64,000 bases of DNA from Clostridiales bacterium (GCA_015056415.1 SVGJ01000003.1:1-64000), one strand, 5' to 3'; positions 8,876 through 17,184 are shown, counted from the stretch's first letter. The notes: a model not told the origin generated them from the sequence alone. A program made the numbers and translations.

Positions 8876-9805
8876 ATGCCGGTGTATCGCAGCGTATCGG
8901 AGCTGATCGGCCATACGCCCCTGCTTGAGGTCGCACGCTTTGAGCGGGAGAATCAGCTCAACGCGACTATCCTGGTCAAACTGGAGTGCTTCAACCCCGC
9001 CGGTAGCGCGAAGGATCGCGTGGCCAAAGCCATGCTGGACGATGCGGAGCGGCGCGGGCTGATCGGCCCCGGCGCCACCATCATCGAGCCTACCAGCGGC
9101 AACACGGGCATCGGCCTGGCTGCGGTGGGTGTAGCCCGGGGCTACCGGGTCATCCTCACCATGCCGGATACCATGAGCGTGGAGCGCCGCAGCCTGCTCA
9201 AGGCCTATGGCGCCGAGGTGGTGCTTACCCCCGGCGCGCAGGGCATGGCAGGGGCCATTGCCAGGGCGCAGGAGCTGGCGGCGGCAACCCCCGGCAGCCT
9301 GATCGCCGGACAATTCGATAATCCTGCGAATCCTGCTGCGCATTATGCCACCACCGGCCCGGAGATCTGGCAGGATACCGAAGGCCGGGTGGATATCTTT
9401 GTGGCGGGCGTGGGTACTGGAGGAACGGTCAGCGGTACAGGCCGCTATCTGAAGGAGCGGAACCCCGCTGTCCGGGTGGTGGGCGTGGAGCCCTCGGCCT
9501 CACCGCTTTTGAGCGGCGGCAAGGCCGCTCCTCACAAGCTGCAGGGCATCGGCGCCAACTTTGTGCCGGAAAATTTCGACCGCAGCGTGGTGGATGAGAT
9601 CATTCCTGTGGAGGCGGAGGACGCTTACGCCGCAGGCCGTGCCATGGCCCGGGAGGGTCTGCTGGTGGGCATCACCTCAGGCGCGGCGTTGCACGCCGCC
9701 AGGGTGCTGGCCCTGCGGCCGGAGAACGCCGGCAAGGTCATCGTGGCCCTGCTGCCGGATTCCGGCGAGCGGTATCTTTCCACGGAAATGTTCGCAGATG
9801 AATAA
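8876..9805 (+). CDS. cysK: Cysteine synthase (O-acetylserine sulfhydrylase)
   Basis: 309 residues. Makes cysteine from O-acetylserine and sulfide with PLP. PLP lysine is Lys46 in [12 protein letters not shown], the substrate loop is TSGNTG (73-78), the phosphate-binding glycine stretch is [17 protein letters not shown], and [11 protein letters not shown] precedes the C-terminus. Begins 3 bp after dapL, so co-transcribed and probably translationally coupled. Why cysteine and DAP synthesis are linked is not evident; both feed growth-related amino acid supply. The CysK/CysM distinction is not certain from sequence alone. Confidence 0.95.
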   Translation: MPVYRSVSELIGHTPLLEVARFERENQLNATILVKLECFNPAGSAKDRVAKAMLDDAERRGLIGPGATIIEPTSGNTGIGLAAVGVARGYRVILTMPDTMSVERRSLLKAYGAEVVLTPGAQGMAGAIARAQELAAATPGSLIAGQFDNPANPAAHYATTGPEIWQDTEGRVDIFVAGVGTGGTVSGTGRYLKERNPAVRVVGVEPSASPLLSGGKAAPHKLQGIGANFVPENFDRSVVDEIIPVEAEDAYAAGRAMAREGLLVGITSGAALHAARVLALRPENAGKVIVALLPDSGERYLSTEMFADE

Positions 9806-9811
9806 GGGAAA

Positions 9812-9848
9812 CAGAGCGTTTTGCCCGGGCAGAGCGCTCTTTTCTTTT
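9812..9848 (+). terminator. Probable terminator after cysK
   Basis: AGAGCG ... CGCTCT arms with an inner GCCCGGGC palindrome, followed by TTTTCTTTTG. Confidence 0.55.
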
Positions 9849-9898
9849 GTCGGGAAGAAAACCTTGGGATGTATCGTTGTATGGTCGAGGTGATACTC

Positions 9899-10543
9899 AT
9901 GGCTGATGTTTTGATTATGGAGCCCGAGCTGCGCTTGGGCATGAAGATGTGTGACGTATTGACCCACGCAGGCCACAGATGCACCGTGGCGCAAACCATC
10001 GCTGACGGCATGGAATGCGCTGGTGGAAACGCGCGGATGATCACCGTGCTCAACGCCCGGCTGCCCTGGAAGGACAGCTTCGCCTTTCTGCGCCTGCTGG
10101 AGGAAAAAGAATGGCCTGTGCTGTTCATCACCGGCGACGAGGCCAACGCCGGTCACCTGCGGGCGATGTATCAGGCTGCCTGCGGGGTGCTTTCCAGCCC
10201 CTTTGACGGGCGGACGCTGGCGAATGCTGTGGCGGAGCTGGCCAAGCTGCCGGATCATCTGCTGACGATGGGTAGCCTGCAGCTGGACACCCGCAGCCGC
10301 CAGGTGACCAAGGACGGCAAAAAACTGAACCTGACCGCCCAGGAGTATGCCCTGCTGCACGCACTGATGCAGTCTCCCGACGCGGCGCTGACCCGCGAGC
10401 AGCTGCTGCGCACCGCCTGGGGATATCAGACGGTGGGCGAGACCCGCACCGTGGACGTGCATATCCAGCGCCTGCGCCGAAAGATCGGCTCTGCCTGCAT
10501 CGAAACGGTGTACAAGCTGGGCTACCGGCTCAAGCCTGCCTGA
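9899..10543 (+). CDS. Atypical response regulator: degenerate receiver plus winged helix
   Basis: 214 residues. The C-terminal part is a normal OmpR/PhoB winged helix (LTAQEYALLHALMQSPDAAL ... TRTVDVHIQRLRRKIGSACI, ending YKLGYRLKPA). The N-terminal receiver is degenerate: the phospho-acceptor position is Asn52 (VLNARLPWKDSF where D is usual), the acidic pair is reduced to MEPE, and the conserved Lys before PF is Ser (VLSSPFDGRTL). It therefore probably does not use phosphorylation. No kinase is adjacent. ATG at 9899 with GAGGTG at 9887-9892; open frame upstream overlaps the cysK terminator. Targets unknown. Confidence 0.85.
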   Translation: MADVLIMEPELRLGMKMCDVLTHAGHRCTVAQTIADGMECAGGNARMITVLNARLPWKDSFAFLRLLEEKEWPVLFITGDEANAGHLRAMYQAACGVLSSPFDGRTLANAVAELAKLPDHLLTMGSLQLDTRSRQVTKDGKKLNLTAQEYALLHALMQSPDAALTREQLLRTAWGYQTVGETRTVDVHIQRLRRKIGSACIETVYKLGYRLKPA

Positions 10544-10565
10544 ACCGGGTCGCCTCTTCCATTGT

Positions 10566-10594
10566 TTGACAGGAACTGACGCGCATGGTATACT
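10566..10594 (+). promoter_or_regulatory. Consensus sigma-A promoter
   Basis: TTGACA at 10566-10571, 17-bp spacer, TATACT at 10589-10594; drives the DUF6487-like gene and the GNAT after it. Confidence 0.85.
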
Positions 10595-10621
10595 GGATAC
10601 AAACAAAGGAGGGGAAGGACA

Positions 10622-10846
10622 ATGAAGTGTCCCTATTGCGACGGCGAAATGCAGCACGGCAAGCTTTCCGGTGACGGCCGCAGCCGCGTGCATTTTGCGC
10701 AGGAAGGAAAGAAAGTGAGCTGGAGCGAGAATCTGGTAGGCGTGGGTATCGTACAGACGAAGAGGCGTTTCGGGAAGTTTGAAATTGACGGCGACTATTG
10801 CGAGAAGTGCAAGAAGATCATCCTGGACGCGGAAGTAGGCAAGTGA
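10622..10846 (+). CDS. Small zinc-ribbon-like protein (DUF6487-type)
   Basis: 74 residues. It begins MKCPYCDGEMQHGKL and ends with DYCEKCKKIILD, two CxxC knuckles that should bind one zinc; between them FGKFEIDGDYC matches the short PF20097 (DUF6487) family common in clostridia. AAAGGAGGGGAAG precedes the ATG. Followed after 4 bp by a GNAT gene, so a two-gene operon. Function unknown; nothing suggests an enzyme. Confidence 0.75.
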   Translation: MKCPYCDGEMQHGKLSGDGRSRVHFAQEGKKVSWSENLVGVGIVQTKRRFGKFEIDGDYCEKCKKIILDAEVGK

Positions 10847-10850
10847 GCGT

Positions 10851-11282
10851 ATGAAACTGAACTATGAAGCCGCGAACCCTGATGATGCGGAAGCCATCTT
10901 CGTTATGTGCAAGGCGCTGATCGACCGGTATGAAGACCTGGCAAGCATCGATTATAGCCAGGTGCTGGCCTGGGTAAGCCGGAAGATCGCAGGCTGCATC
11001 GGCGAGTATGAGCGCATTATGCTGGAGGGCGAATTGGTCGGTTATGTGCATTTCAGCCAGGACGGCGACCGCATGGAGCTGGACGACCTGTACATCCTGC
11101 CGGAATACCAGGGCAGGAGCATCGGCACCCGGGTGATTCAGCGCTGCTGCGGTATGACGGATTTACCGGTGTACCTGTACGTGTTCATCCGGAATGAGGG
11201 CGCTGTGAAGCTGTACCAGCGGCTGGGCTTCAGGATCATCCAGACCATCGGGAACAGCCGCTATATCATGCAAAAAGGATAA
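10851..11282 (+). CDS. GNAT family N-acetyltransferase
   Basis: 143 residues, a single GNAT domain. LDDLYILPEYQGRSIGTRVIQRC is acetyl-CoA binding motif A and FIRNEGAVKLYQRLGFRII is motif B. Only 4 bp separate it from the zinc-ribbon gene, and its Shine-Dalgarno lies inside that gene, so it is co-translated. Substrate unknown. A very strong terminator follows. Confidence 0.85.
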   Translation: MKLNYEAANPDDAEAIFVMCKALIDRYEDLASIDYSQVLAWVSRKIAGCIGEYERIMLEGELVGYVHFSQDGDRMELDDLYILPEYQGRSIGTRVIQRCCGMTDLPVYLYVFIRNEGAVKLYQRLGFRIIQTIGNSRYIMQKG

Positions 11283-11322
11283 GGCAAAGCCCCTGAGAGC
11301 GATTCTCAGGGGCCTTTGCTTA
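11283..11322. terminator. Strong bidirectional terminator
   Basis: Stem AAGGCAAAG-CCCCTGAGA / TCTCAGGGG-CCTTTGCTT around a GCGAT loop, between the plus-strand GNAT and the minus-strand Dabb gene. T-tracts are weak on both sides. Confidence 0.75.
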
Positions 11323-11604
11323 TTCGCAGTCGAAGATGGCCTTTTTCTCGATCAGGCCGCCGTATTCATCCTTCCAGCGGTGATGCGCCTCACAGGCGTC
11401 GTAGAGAGGCAGGGCTTCCTCGTCCATGGTGATGACGATGAGCATATCATACCGGTTGGGCCGGTGGATCACATTGGGGACGACCTTCACCGCCTGCACG
11501 CCGGGTATGCTCAGGCAGGGCTGGAATACAGCCTCTACCTCACGGCAGCGCCGGCCCGCATCGGCGGGGGCTTCCTTCCATTTGACGAGAATATGATGCA
11601 GCAT
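11320..11604 (-). CDS. Dabb (stress-responsive alpha/beta barrel) protein
   Basis: 94 residues, the usual size of a single dimeric Dabb ferredoxin-like barrel. It starts MLHHILVKWKEAP and contains NRYDMLIVITMDEEALPLYD and HHRWKDEYGGLI, close to the family pattern (HHIVLFKFK ... YDLALISEFESEEDLEAYQ ... HP H). Some relatives are cyclases or hydrolases; most have no assigned reaction. It is 15 bp downstream of the membrane protein gene on the same strand. Confidence 0.8.
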   Translation of the reverse strand: MLHHILVKWKEAPADAGRRCREVEAVFQPCLSIPGVQAVKVVPNVIHRPNRYDMLIVITMDEEALPLYDACEAHHRWKDEYGGLIEKKAIFDCE

Positions 11605-11619
11605 GGAATCACTCCTTTA

Positions 11620-12273
11620 TCACACATAGGGGAGCGCCATCTGCAGCGGCGGCTCCAGCATATCCTCCAGGAAGATCTTGATGAATTTATAGCTGTTTTC
11701 ATCGTTCTGGTTGGTGACGGAGATGGCCACGTAATGATCCTGATAGCCGTAGGCGTATGCGCCAAAGCCCGGGAACTGGGCCATGGGGACGCCGTACAGG
11801 TGCTTCTCGCCGGAGTTGGGATCGGTCTGCCAGCCTTGAGCCAGTTCGATGCCGGCGCCCTCCAGGAAATCCACCAGGCCGGGGACATCCTCCAGCGGGA
11901 GGAAGGCGGACTGACTGGCGTAGCTCTGGAAATAATCCTTGGGCATCATATACAGGTGGCCTTCGCCAACGGCGATGTAGGTGGTGATCTGCATGGAGGT
12001 GTAGGTGTCATCCAGCAGAAGGAAGGAACTGGACATCTGTTCCATGTCGCTCATCTTTTCGGTGCGAACATTTTCCATGTACTGATCCAGCAGCGTTTGT
12101 TCACCGGCGCCAACGATGTAGAAATCGATGCGCTTATCCACCGGCGGCTGATATTCGGTCACGCCGTAGATGAAGCTCCAGCATGCCCAGGCGAGGGCAA
12201 TCAGCAGGGCGTACTTCCACCAGGAATAGGAGATGTGCTGGCGGAGGGATTTCTTGGTGACGGGCGTTTTCAT
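11620..12273 (-). CDS. Membrane-anchored protein of unknown function
   Basis: 217 residues. A basic N-terminus (MKTPVTKKSLRQHISYSWWK) leads into one membrane segment (about 21-37), then an external domain of about 180 residues rich in Tyr, Asp and Gln (FYIVGAGEQTLLDQYMENV, YMMPKDYFQSYASQSAFLPL). I do not recognise the family. The layout resembles small stalk proteins that accompany ABC or secretion systems, but no such partner is adjacent. It is transcribed with the downstream Dabb gene. GGAAGGGTCGCCT precedes the start. Confidence 0.7.
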   Translation of the reverse strand: MKTPVTKKSLRQHISYSWWKYALLIALAWACWSFIYGVTEYQPPVDKRIDFYIVGAGEQTLLDQYMENVRTEKMSDMEQMSSSFLLLDDTYTSMQITTYIAVGEGHLYMMPKDYFQSYASQSAFLPLEDVPGLVDFLEGAGIELAQGWQTDPNSGEKHLYGVPMAQFPGFGAYAYGYQDHYVAISVTNQNDENSYKFIKIFLEDMLEPPLQMALPYV

Positions 12274-12393
12274 AGGCGACCCTTCCTTGCGTATAATCTT
12301 TCTGACGATAGTATAGCGTTAAATTATTAAGCGCGTGTGAACAGAGGGAAAACACGCCGTTACTATTGTAATGGATGGCGAGGGATTTGTCCA

Positions 12394-12433
12394 GAAAGAA
12401 AAGCGGAGCAGCGTATAAAACAAGCGCCGCTCC
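12394..12433 (-). terminator. Terminator of WG-repeat gene
   Basis: Minus-strand stem GGAGCGGCG ... CGCTGCTCC followed by GCTTTTCTTTC, just after the stop at 12442. Confidence 0.65.
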
Positions 12434-12441
12434 ACCAGACG

Positions 12442-13617
12442 TTAATAAAGGATGTTGCCCTGCGTGTCAATGATGAACCATTCATCGCCTTGATCAACGA
12501 TTGCCACGCCGCAGCAGAAGGGACGTGCCAGGTCGTACTGGGGCTGGATGACGTATTCACCGGCGGTGTTGATGTAACCCCACTTGCCATCCTTCTTCAC
12601 GGCGGCCATGCCCTCGGAGAAAGCGGCGATGTCCTCCCAGCCGTCGCTGGGGAGCAGCTCCATGGTGGTCAGGTCGATGTAACAGGGCTTGATCGTGCCT
12701 TTGCGGTCAATACCAACGGCCGCAATGCCGTCGCTGGGCAGGTAATCGTAAGAATACTTGAATCCTTTTTCGCGCCAGGCAGAATAAACTTCTTGCGTCA
12801 AAGGAGAACCATCAGCGTGGATATAGGAGTAGGTGTTCTTGGTTTCATTATAAATGCAGAAAATGCCGTTGCCGCAGTTGGTGATAATATCGTTACCCTC
12901 GTGAATGTACAGCTTGTCGCCTGCTTTGTTGATGATGAGCTTGCCTTTGCCATACAATTGTGTGCCAGCGTGATTGTAGACTTCACCGCTCAGAACGGCG
13001 TAGCCATCGACGAAGTTGTTGGCATCGGTGATGTATGGGGAAAGGCGCTTGGCGGAAGAAATTTTGCACCATTCTTCATCAATGCGAAGCTGTATGTTGC
13101 CCTGATGATCGATGTATGCAAAGTATTTGTCTTGGAGCTGGTTATAGGGCGTGATGCCGATTTCAACAAAAGCCAGCCCATCGGAAAAACTATCGGCGTT
13201 AAGGAACAACTTTCCTTCGGGAGGCGTTGGAACAACAGCATCAGGTGAAATCTGTTGGTAGGTGTTATAGCCGTGTGGATATTCCGAATGCGAAACGACT
13301 GCCAGTCCCTCAGCAACAGAGTCATTTAATATGCCGTAACGGCCAGAGGAAACGATGTTGCCCGAAGAATCGAGAAAATGCTCCTGACCGTTTTCGGTTT
13401 TGACCCAAGCGTAACCGTTAGAATAGTTAGCGGCATTGTGATAAAGGGGTTCCACAATCCACTCACCATGCTTGTTGATGAAGCCATACAAGCCGCTCTT
13501 TTTCATGCGGGCGAGATCGTTGGAAAAATCAGAAATGGTGTTTTTGCTGGTAGCAAGTGCAGAGCATGCTGAAAGTACCAGTATGCAGACGAGAATGAGG
13601 CAAAAAACCTTTTTCAT
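12442..13617 (-). CDS. WG-repeat lipoprotein
   Basis: 391 residues. Lipoprotein signal peptide with lipobox VLSAC (Cys18), so likely anchored to the outer face of the membrane. The rest is made of WG repeats (PF14903): GLYGFINKHGEWIVEPLYHN, WGYINTAGEYVIQPQYDLA, EWFIIDTQGNILY and degenerate copies between. WG repeats form beta-propeller-like surfaces in many gut Firmicutes and have no known enzymatic role. Codon use is more AT-rich than in flanking genes, suggesting a different history. RBS GGAGGATTACTG precedes the ATG. Own promoter and terminator. Confidence 0.85.
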   Translation of the reverse strand: MKKVFCLILVCILVLSACSALATSKNTISDFSNDLARMKKSGLYGFINKHGEWIVEPLYHNAANYSNGYAWVKTENGQEHFLDSSGNIVSSGRYGILNDSVAEGLAVVSHSEYPHGYNTYQQISPDAVVPTPPEGKLFLNADSFSDGLAFVEIGITPYNQLQDKYFAYIDHQGNIQLRIDEEWCKISSAKRLSPYITDANNFVDGYAVLSGEVYNHAGTQLYGKGKLIINKAGDKLYIHEGNDIITNCGNGIFCIYNETKNTYSYIHADGSPLTQEVYSAWREKGFKYSYDYLPSDGIAAVGIDRKGTIKPCYIDLTTMELLPSDGWEDIAAFSEGMAAVKKDGKWGYINTAGEYVIQPQYDLARPFCCGVAIVDQGDEWFIIDTQGNILY

Positions 13618-13664
13618 CAGTAATCCTCCCTGTTGTTTATTAGAAGAACATAATCCATAGGAGC

Positions 13665-13693
13665 ATTTTAATTCAATTCAGATCACAAGTCAA
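13665..13693 (-). promoter_or_regulatory. Sigma-A promoter of WG-repeat gene
   Basis: Minus strand TTGACT, 17-bp spacer, TAAAAT; start codon 48 bp downstream. Confidence 0.75.
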
Positions 13694-13697
13694 CATC

Positions 13698-13727
13698 AAA
13701 AAAGACCCTTGCATAGTGCAAGGGTGC
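13698..13727 (-). terminator. Terminator of greA-lysS operon
   Basis: Minus-strand stem CCCTTGCA-CTA-TGCAAGGG followed by TCTTTTTT, about 25 bp past the lysS stop. Confidence 0.85.
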
Positions 13728-13750
13728 ATAACTGCGTCAGACTATTCTGT

Positions 13751-15256
13751 TTATTCTTCATCCTTTTTGCCCAAGGGCTTCATGGTGGGGAAGAGCAGCA
13801 CGTCGCGGATGGTGGGGCTGTCGGTGAGCAGCATCACCAGACGATCCAGGCCGAAGCCCAGGCCGCCGGTGGGGGGCATGCCGTACTCCAGGGCGCTCAC
13901 GAAGTCCTCGTCCACCTCGGCGTTGATGCCCTGGGCCTTGCGGGCGGCCACCTGCTCCTCGAAGCGGCGGCGCTGGTCGATGGGATCGTTCAGCTCGGAG
14001 AAGGCGTTGCCCATCTCGTGGCCGTTGATGAAGAACTCGAAGCGCTCGGTGAGGTCGTTGTTCTCGGGCTTGCGCTTGGCCAGGGGGGAGATGTCCACCG
14101 GGTAATCGATGATGAAGGTGGGCTGCACCAGGCTGGCCTCGACATACTCGTCAAACAGGGCAGCCAGGCAATCGCCGCGCTTGGCGGTTTTCTCGACGTA
14201 GATGTCGCGGGCGTCGCAGCAGGCGCGGGCTTCCTCGTCGGTGGCCCAGGTGGTCCAGTCCACACCGCAGGCTTCCTTCACGGCGTCGGCCATGGTGATG
14301 CGCTTCCAGGGCGCCTTCAGGTGGATGGTCTTGCCCTGATATTCCACATCGGTGGTGCCCAGGGTCTTCAGGGCGACGAACTCGTACAGCTCCTCGACCA
14401 TCTCCATGATCTCGTTGTAATCCGCGTAGGCCTGGTAGGTCTCCACGGAGGTGAACTCGGGGTTGTGGGTGGCGTCCATGCCCTCGTTACGGAAGATGCG
14501 GCCCACCTCGTACACACGCTCAAAGCCGCCAACGATCAGGCGCTTGAGGGCCAGCTCGGTCTCGATGCGCAGGAACATGGGCAGGTTCAGGGCGTTGTGG
14601 TGGGTGCGGAAGGGGCGGGCGGAGGCGCCGATCTCGAGGGTGTGGAGCACGGGGGTGTCCACCTCAAGATAGCCGCGGCCGTCCAGAAACTCACGCACGG
14701 CGGCGATGATCTTCGAACGCTTGCGGAAGGTATCGCGCACCTCGGGGTTCACGATGGTATCCACATAGCGCTGGCGGTAGCGCAGGTCGGTATCCACCAG
14801 GCCATGGAACTTCTCGGGCAGCACCTTGAGGGACTTGGTCAGCAGCGTCATGGACTTGACGTGCACAGAGACCATGCCGGTCTTGGTGCGGAAGGGAATG
14901 CCCTTCACGCCGTAGATGTCGCCGATATCGCTCTTCTTGAAGGCGGCGTAGGCTTCCTCGCCCAGCTCGTCGCGGGTGACGTAGATCTGAATGGTGCCCT
15001 GGCCGTCCAGCAGGCTGGCGAAGGAGGCCTTGCCCATGACACGGCGGCTCATCATACGGCCGGCGATGGAGACCTCAACAGGTTCGGCTTCATCAACAAA
15101 GCTGTCGATGATCTCCTGGCTGTGGTGGGTCACATCGTAGCGGGTGATCTCGTAGGGATTCTGACCGGCGTCGATCAGGCCCTGCAGCTTCTGGCGGCGG
15201 ATGATCTCCTGCTCGGAAAGCTCAGGGGTCAGGGGAGTTACAGGATAGTCTGCCAT
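13751..15256 (-). CDS. lysS: Lysyl-tRNA synthetase, class II
   Basis: 501 residues, standard length. OB-fold anticodon-binding domain near 55-160 (VSIAGRMMSRRVMGKASFASLLD), then the class II catalytic core: motif 1 around VRDTFRKRSKIIAAVREFL, motif 2 with FRNEGMDATHNPEFTSVE, motif 3 in GGLGFGLDRLVMLLTDSPTI. Charges tRNA-Lys. It follows greA on the same strand, as in many Firmicutes, with 182 bp of repeat-like sequence between. GGAGCGATCCCC precedes the start. Confidence 0.97.
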   Translation of the reverse strand: MADYPVTPLTPELSEQEIIRRQKLQGLIDAGQNPYEITRYDVTHHSQEIIDSFVDEAEPVEVSIAGRMMSRRVMGKASFASLLDGQGTIQIYVTRDELGEEAYAAFKKSDIGDIYGVKGIPFRTKTGMVSVHVKSMTLLTKSLKVLPEKFHGLVDTDLRYRQRYVDTIVNPEVRDTFRKRSKIIAAVREFLDGRGYLEVDTPVLHTLEIGASARPFRTHHNALNLPMFLRIETELALKRLIVGGFERVYEVGRIFRNEGMDATHNPEFTSVETYQAYADYNEIMEMVEELYEFVALKTLGTTDVEYQGKTIHLKAPWKRITMADAVKEACGVDWTTWATDEEARACCDARDIYVEKTAKRGDCLAALFDEYVEASLVQPTFIIDYPVDISPLAKRKPENNDLTERFEFFINGHEMGNAFSELNDPIDQRRRFEEQVAARKAQGINAEVDEDFVSALEYGMPPTGGLGFGLDRLVMLLTDSPTIRDVLLFPTMKPLGKKDEE

Positions 15257-15261
15257 GGGGA

Positions 15262-15438
15262 TCGCTCCTTTGTGTATGGAAAAAATGCGGAAAGCGGGCG
15301 AACACAGTTCGCCCCTACAATTGCACAGCCAAGCTGCTGTGCGAAAAAAGGGAGTCCAGAGGGTCGAAGACCCTTTGGCGGCGGGTTTCCAAAGGGAGGC
15401 AGCGCTTCCCTTTGGTCGCCGCAGGCGAAACTGTTCCC
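15262..15438. repeat. Multi-hairpin intergenic repeat element
   Basis: Between greA and lysS. It holds three inverted repeats: GGGCGAAC-ACA-GTTCGCCC (about 15295-15314), GCACAGC-CAA-GCTGCTGTGC (about 15322-15341), and a double hairpin AGAGGGTCGAAGACCCTTT plus CAAAGGGAGGCAGCGCTTCCCTTTG (15357-15417). The last two-hairpin design, with a GGCAGCGCC-type core, recurs at 48858-48900, so this is a dispersed element. The A/T-rich strand (TCCCTTTTTTCG on the minus strand) could also give partial termination of greA. Confidence 0.6.
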
Positions 15439-15918
15439 TTAGCGTTTGATTTCCAGCACCTTGTACTTCAGCATACCCATGGGGACTTCGATGTCCAGGA
15501 CGGTGCCCACGGTGGCGCCCATCAGGGCAGCGCCCACGGGAGACTCGTTGGAGATCTTGTCCTCGTAGGGATCGGCTTCTTCAGCGCCGACGATGGCGTA
15601 CTCATAGGTATCGCCGGTTTCCATGTCCTGCACCTTCACGGTAACGCCCACGGAGACCTTGTCGGTGGAGATCTCGCTCTCGGAGACCACAACGGCCGTG
15701 GAGATGACCTTGGTCAGGCGGGCGATTTCCTCTTCCAGCTGACCCTGTTCTTTCTTGGCCTCGTCGTATTCGGCGTTTTCGGACAGGTCGCCAAAGCCGC
15801 GGGCGACCTCGATCTTATGGGCGACTTCATTGCGGCGGACGCCGACGAGGAAGTCCAGCTGCTCCTGCAGCTTGCGAAGGCCCTCTTCTGTCATGATGTT
15901 GCGCTTTTCCTCTGCCAT
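15439..15918 (-). CDS. greA: Transcription elongation factor GreA
   Basis: 159 residues. N-terminal coiled coil (MTEEGLRKLQEQLDFLVGVR to DLSENAEYDEAKKEQ) whose acidic tip residues enter the RNA polymerase secondary channel and stimulate transcript cleavage in backtracked complexes. The C-terminal FKBP-like domain is SNESPVGAALMGATVGTVLD. Placed upstream of lysS, with a strong promoter at 16021-16049. GGGAGTTAACCAACC before the start supplies the ribosome site. Confidence 0.97.
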   Translation of the reverse strand: MAEEKRNIMTEEGLRKLQEQLDFLVGVRRNEVAHKIEVARGFGDLSENAEYDEAKKEQGQLEEEIARLTKVISTAVVVSESEISTDKVSVGVTVKVQDMETGDTYEYAIVGAEEADPYEDKISNESPVGAALMGATVGTVLDIEVPMGMLKYKVLEIKR

Positions 15919-16020
15919 GGTTGGTTAACTCCCTTCGGAATATCAATTTTATGAGAAAACACCCCGGCGTTTGTCAAGGCCGAAGTGCTTCTCAAGGGCT
16001 TCTGAACTCGATACCCGTTG

Positions 16021-16049
16021 ATTATACTGGATTTCCGCCCACTTGTCAA
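16021..16049 (-). promoter_or_regulatory. Consensus sigma-A promoter of greA-lysS
   Basis: Minus strand TTGACA, 17-bp spacer, TATAAT: a full-consensus promoter. It overlaps the stop region of the glycerophosphodiesterase gene and leaves a leader of about 95 nt. Confidence 0.85.
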
Positions 16050-16855
16050 CGTTTGGGCATAAACCCTTCGAAGATTTGCAGATCATAGCGGCCCCGCAGC
16101 ACATCCATATCGTGCTGGGAGCGCACCGTCCAGCAGACCAGGTGTGGTTTGATCAGCCGCATGAGCATCATGGGCAGATTGCGGTCGGTGGAATGATCAT
16201 AGGCGACGAAGTCCGGGCGCCCCAGTACGTTCTGGCTCAGGCTGGCCACGCCGCGATAAAACCAGGTGCGCTTGCTGGGCGGGGTGCCGTAGAGGCCGTT
16301 GGCCAGCTGGCCGCGGATGACCTGCGGCGCGTTCTTGCGGAACCACCGCACAGCCAGGGGGTGGAAGCTTTCCACACAATAGGGGCCGGAATAGTCCTTC
16401 AGGCGGTCGTGAACGCGCCGGCACAGTTCATGGATGCGCTTGTCGGGCTTGACCTCGATGATCAGCGGCGTACGGCCGTCGATCAGGGTGAGGACCTCGT
16501 CAAAGGTGGGGATACATTCATCGGTGTCCTTCAGGCGGTACCGGCGCAGCTCCTCCAGCGTGCACTCGCAGATGGACTTATCCACGCCGCACATACGCCT
16601 GAGGTTGTCGTCATGGAAGATGACCAGCTGGTCATCGCTGGTGAGGTGTACGTCCAGCTCCATGCCGAAGCCGTTTTCCACCGCGTTGCGGAAGGCGGCC
16701 AGGCTGTTTTCGGGCAGGCGTTCGTTCCACAGGCCGCGGTGGGCGTAGTCATACCCCTGCAGATGACGGATGTCGCGCCTGGGCAGACGGGGAAAGATCA
16801 GGAAAAGATAGACGATGAACAGAATCAGCAGCAAAAGCGGGATGATCCACAGCAT
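16046..16855 (-). CDS. Membrane-anchored glycerophosphodiester phosphodiesterase
   Basis: 269 residues. N-terminal membrane helix (MLWIIPLLLLILFIVYLFLI) then a GDPD TIM barrel. Catalytic and metal residues are visible: His39-Arg40 in YAHRGLW, Glu66 and Asp68 in GMELDVHLT, His81 in VIFHDDNL, and IIEVKPD later. It would hydrolyse glycerophosphodiesters to glycerol-3-phosphate and an alcohol, perhaps from phospholipid or teichoic acid turnover. The anchor puts the domain near the membrane; which face cannot be fixed. Its stop lies inside the greA promoter. Confidence 0.88.
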   Translation of the reverse strand: MLWIIPLLLLILFIVYLFLIFPRLPRRDIRHLQGYDYAHRGLWNERLPENSLAAFRNAVENGFGMELDVHLTSDDQLVIFHDDNLRRMCGVDKSICECTLEELRRYRLKDTDECIPTFDEVLTLIDGRTPLIIEVKPDKRIHELCRRVHDRLKDYSGPYCVESFHPLAVRWFRKNAPQVIRGQLANGLYGTPPSKRTWFYRGVASLSQNVLGRPDFVAYDHSTDRNLPMMLMRLIKPHLVCWTVRSQHDMDVLRGRYDLQIFEGFMPKR

Positions 16856-17097
16856 GGCTCAGTCCTCCTCATCCGGGAATTTGCGGGCACTCATTACATG
16901 GTATAGGGGAAAGGGGTGTGCCGCGATGCAGGCGACCATGATCGCCGCGCCCCCCTGCCCAGCGATGTACATTCATCATAGCACATTTTTTGCCCTTGGG
17001 GAAGGGTGCATCTTTGTGTGCACAGGTGTAAAACCGGCCGTATTTTCCATGGAGTTAGACGCATAAAACTTTTTGTCAGGAATCTGGCAAAGAGGTG
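16856..17097. other. Intergenic stretch, mostly unassigned
   Basis: Together with the feo promoter this leaves 329 bp without a gene. On the minus strand a TATGAT box near 16975-16980 may belong to the glycerophosphodiesterase promoter, but its -35 is poor. No small gene, tRNA or clear hairpin was found. Confidence 0.4.
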
Positions 17098-17126
17098 TTG
17101 ACAAACGATTGGAAAGATGCTATATA
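17098..17126 (+). promoter_or_regulatory. Sigma-A promoter of feoA-feoB
   Basis: TTGACA at 17098-17103, 17-bp spacer, TATATA at 17121-17126. Confidence 0.8.
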
Positions 17127-17129
17127 TTT

Positions 17130-17160
17130 GGTTAGTCGAGGCTAATTAACCAAGGCTAAT
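17130..17160 (+). promoter_or_regulatory. Candidate metalloregulator operator at feo promoter
   Basis: GGTTAGTCGAGGCTAAT at 17130-17146 has the pattern GTTA-N8-TAAY and merges with the near-palindrome GGCTAATTAACC (17140-17151) and another GGCTAAT (17154-17160). It starts 3 bp after the -10 box, where a repressor would block initiation. The half-sites resemble DtxR/IdeR boxes (TTAGGTTAGSCTAACCTAA). The same pattern recurs at 17455-17471. Which repressor binds is inference. Confidence 0.5.
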
Positions 17161-17184
17161 CGGCGAAAGAACAGGAGGCGCGCC

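Noticed and set aside
7523..9343. Long minus-strand frame opposite dapF/dapL/cysK
   Set aside because: Shadow of the three genes, which have intact catalytic residues.
13709..15442. A 577-codon plus-strand frame opposite lysS
   Set aside because: lysS with all class II motifs is on the other strand; the plus frame has no domain.
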